Shown here: one piece after another, positions 7,144-7,201 of the stretch | Position numbering within the stretch: the stretch's first letter is position 1 | How the letters are laid out: every line of letters begins with the position of its first letter | NCBI GenBank assembly: GCA_937874185.1 | Contig: CALNAK010000038.1 | Location: forward strand, 1-7,201 | DNA: 7,201 bases | Origin: an uncultured Lactobacillus sp. | GTDB lineage: Bacteria; Bacillota; Bacilli; Lactobacillales; Lactobacillaceae | Direction: 5' to 3' | Translations under genes and position numbers: made by a program | Notes under the pieces: generated by a model | The model's input: the letters and a program-made list of their open reading frames with translations, nothing else | Told to the model about the DNA's origin: nothing | Databases searched by the model: none

Positions 7144-7201
7144 GACAGGTAGCGTCAAGAATCTTGTGTAAATGAAATGCCTTAAATTTTAATCTAGTTT
7201 T
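7144..7201. mobile_element. Possible left end of an IS256-family insertion sequence (partial)
   Basis: The stretch containing GTCAAGAATCTTGTGTAAAT (7154-7173) resembles the terminal inverted repeats of IS256/mutator-type elements in Firmicutes, which typically carry a TTGTGTAAA block near the tip. The transposase and the opposite end would lie beyond the right edge, so neither the boundary nor the target duplication can be verified. The call rests on recalled similarity only. Confidence 0.35.

Larger units (their letters stand above)
6709..7201. other. Non-coding upstream region
   Basis: These roughly 490 bases contain no convincing gene. They hold the operon promoter, the terminator hairpin, a 9-base direct repeat TTGGTGGGG at 6819-6827 and 6831-6839, the guaA 3'-end remnant, and a possible insertion sequence end at the right edge. 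The segment from about 6955 to 7140 is AT-rich; a TATAAT hexamer at 7023-7028 on the plus strand has no good -35 partner, and otherwise I see nothing specific there. Confidence 0.6.

Noticed and set aside
1..7201. CRISPR array, tRNA or rRNA genes
   Set aside because: No regularly spaced repeats and no cloverleaf or rRNA-like segments were seen on either strand.

Overview
The window looks like an accessory (genomic-island type) segment from a low-GC Gram-positive bacterium, probably a member of Lactobacillales. Reasons: strong AGGAGG-type ribosome binding sites, moderate-to-low GC, genes resembling the Bacillus subtilis yeeABC cluster, and a short remnant that reads as the conserved C-terminus of GMP synthase (GuaA), a known integration target for islands. 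The species cannot be named from this sequence.

Almost the whole window (about 6750 down to 88) is one minus-strand operon of four tightly packed genes. In transcription order they are: (1) an MmeI/YeeA-class N6-adenine DNA methyltransferase (6678-3979); (2) a 247-residue protein not recognised by family, carrying a HEPN-like Arg-Asn-x3-His motif (3989-3246); (3) a superfamily 2 helicase/translocase (3235-1283); (4) a protein with a C-terminal GIY-YIG (T5orf172-like) nuclease domain (1290-88). Gene junctions are overlaps of 11 and 8 bases or a 10-base gap, each with its own good Shine-Dalgarno sequence, so the four are almost certainly co-transcribed and translationally linked. Genes 1, 3 and 4 match the order methyltransferase-helicase-GIY-YIG of yeeA-yeeB-yeeC. 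The likely role is modification-dependent self/non-self discrimination of DNA: the methyltransferase marks host sites, and the helicase plus GIY-YIG protein act on unmarked DNA. Gene 2 is the unusual part. Its position resembles prrC, an anticodon nuclease gene carried inside a type I restriction operon, which suggests a toxic RNase back-up. That is a hypothesis.

Upstream of the operon (6709-7201) there is no convincing gene. On the minus strand it holds a sigma-A-like promoter (6722-6750), a long terminator hairpin with a T-tract that would insulate the operon (6763-6817), and a guaA 3'-end remnant (6929-6952) that is a likely attachment site. Near the right edge there is a sequence resembling the end of an IS256-family insertion sequence. 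At the left edge (1-74) an open frame on the plus strand may be the last codons of a converging gene.
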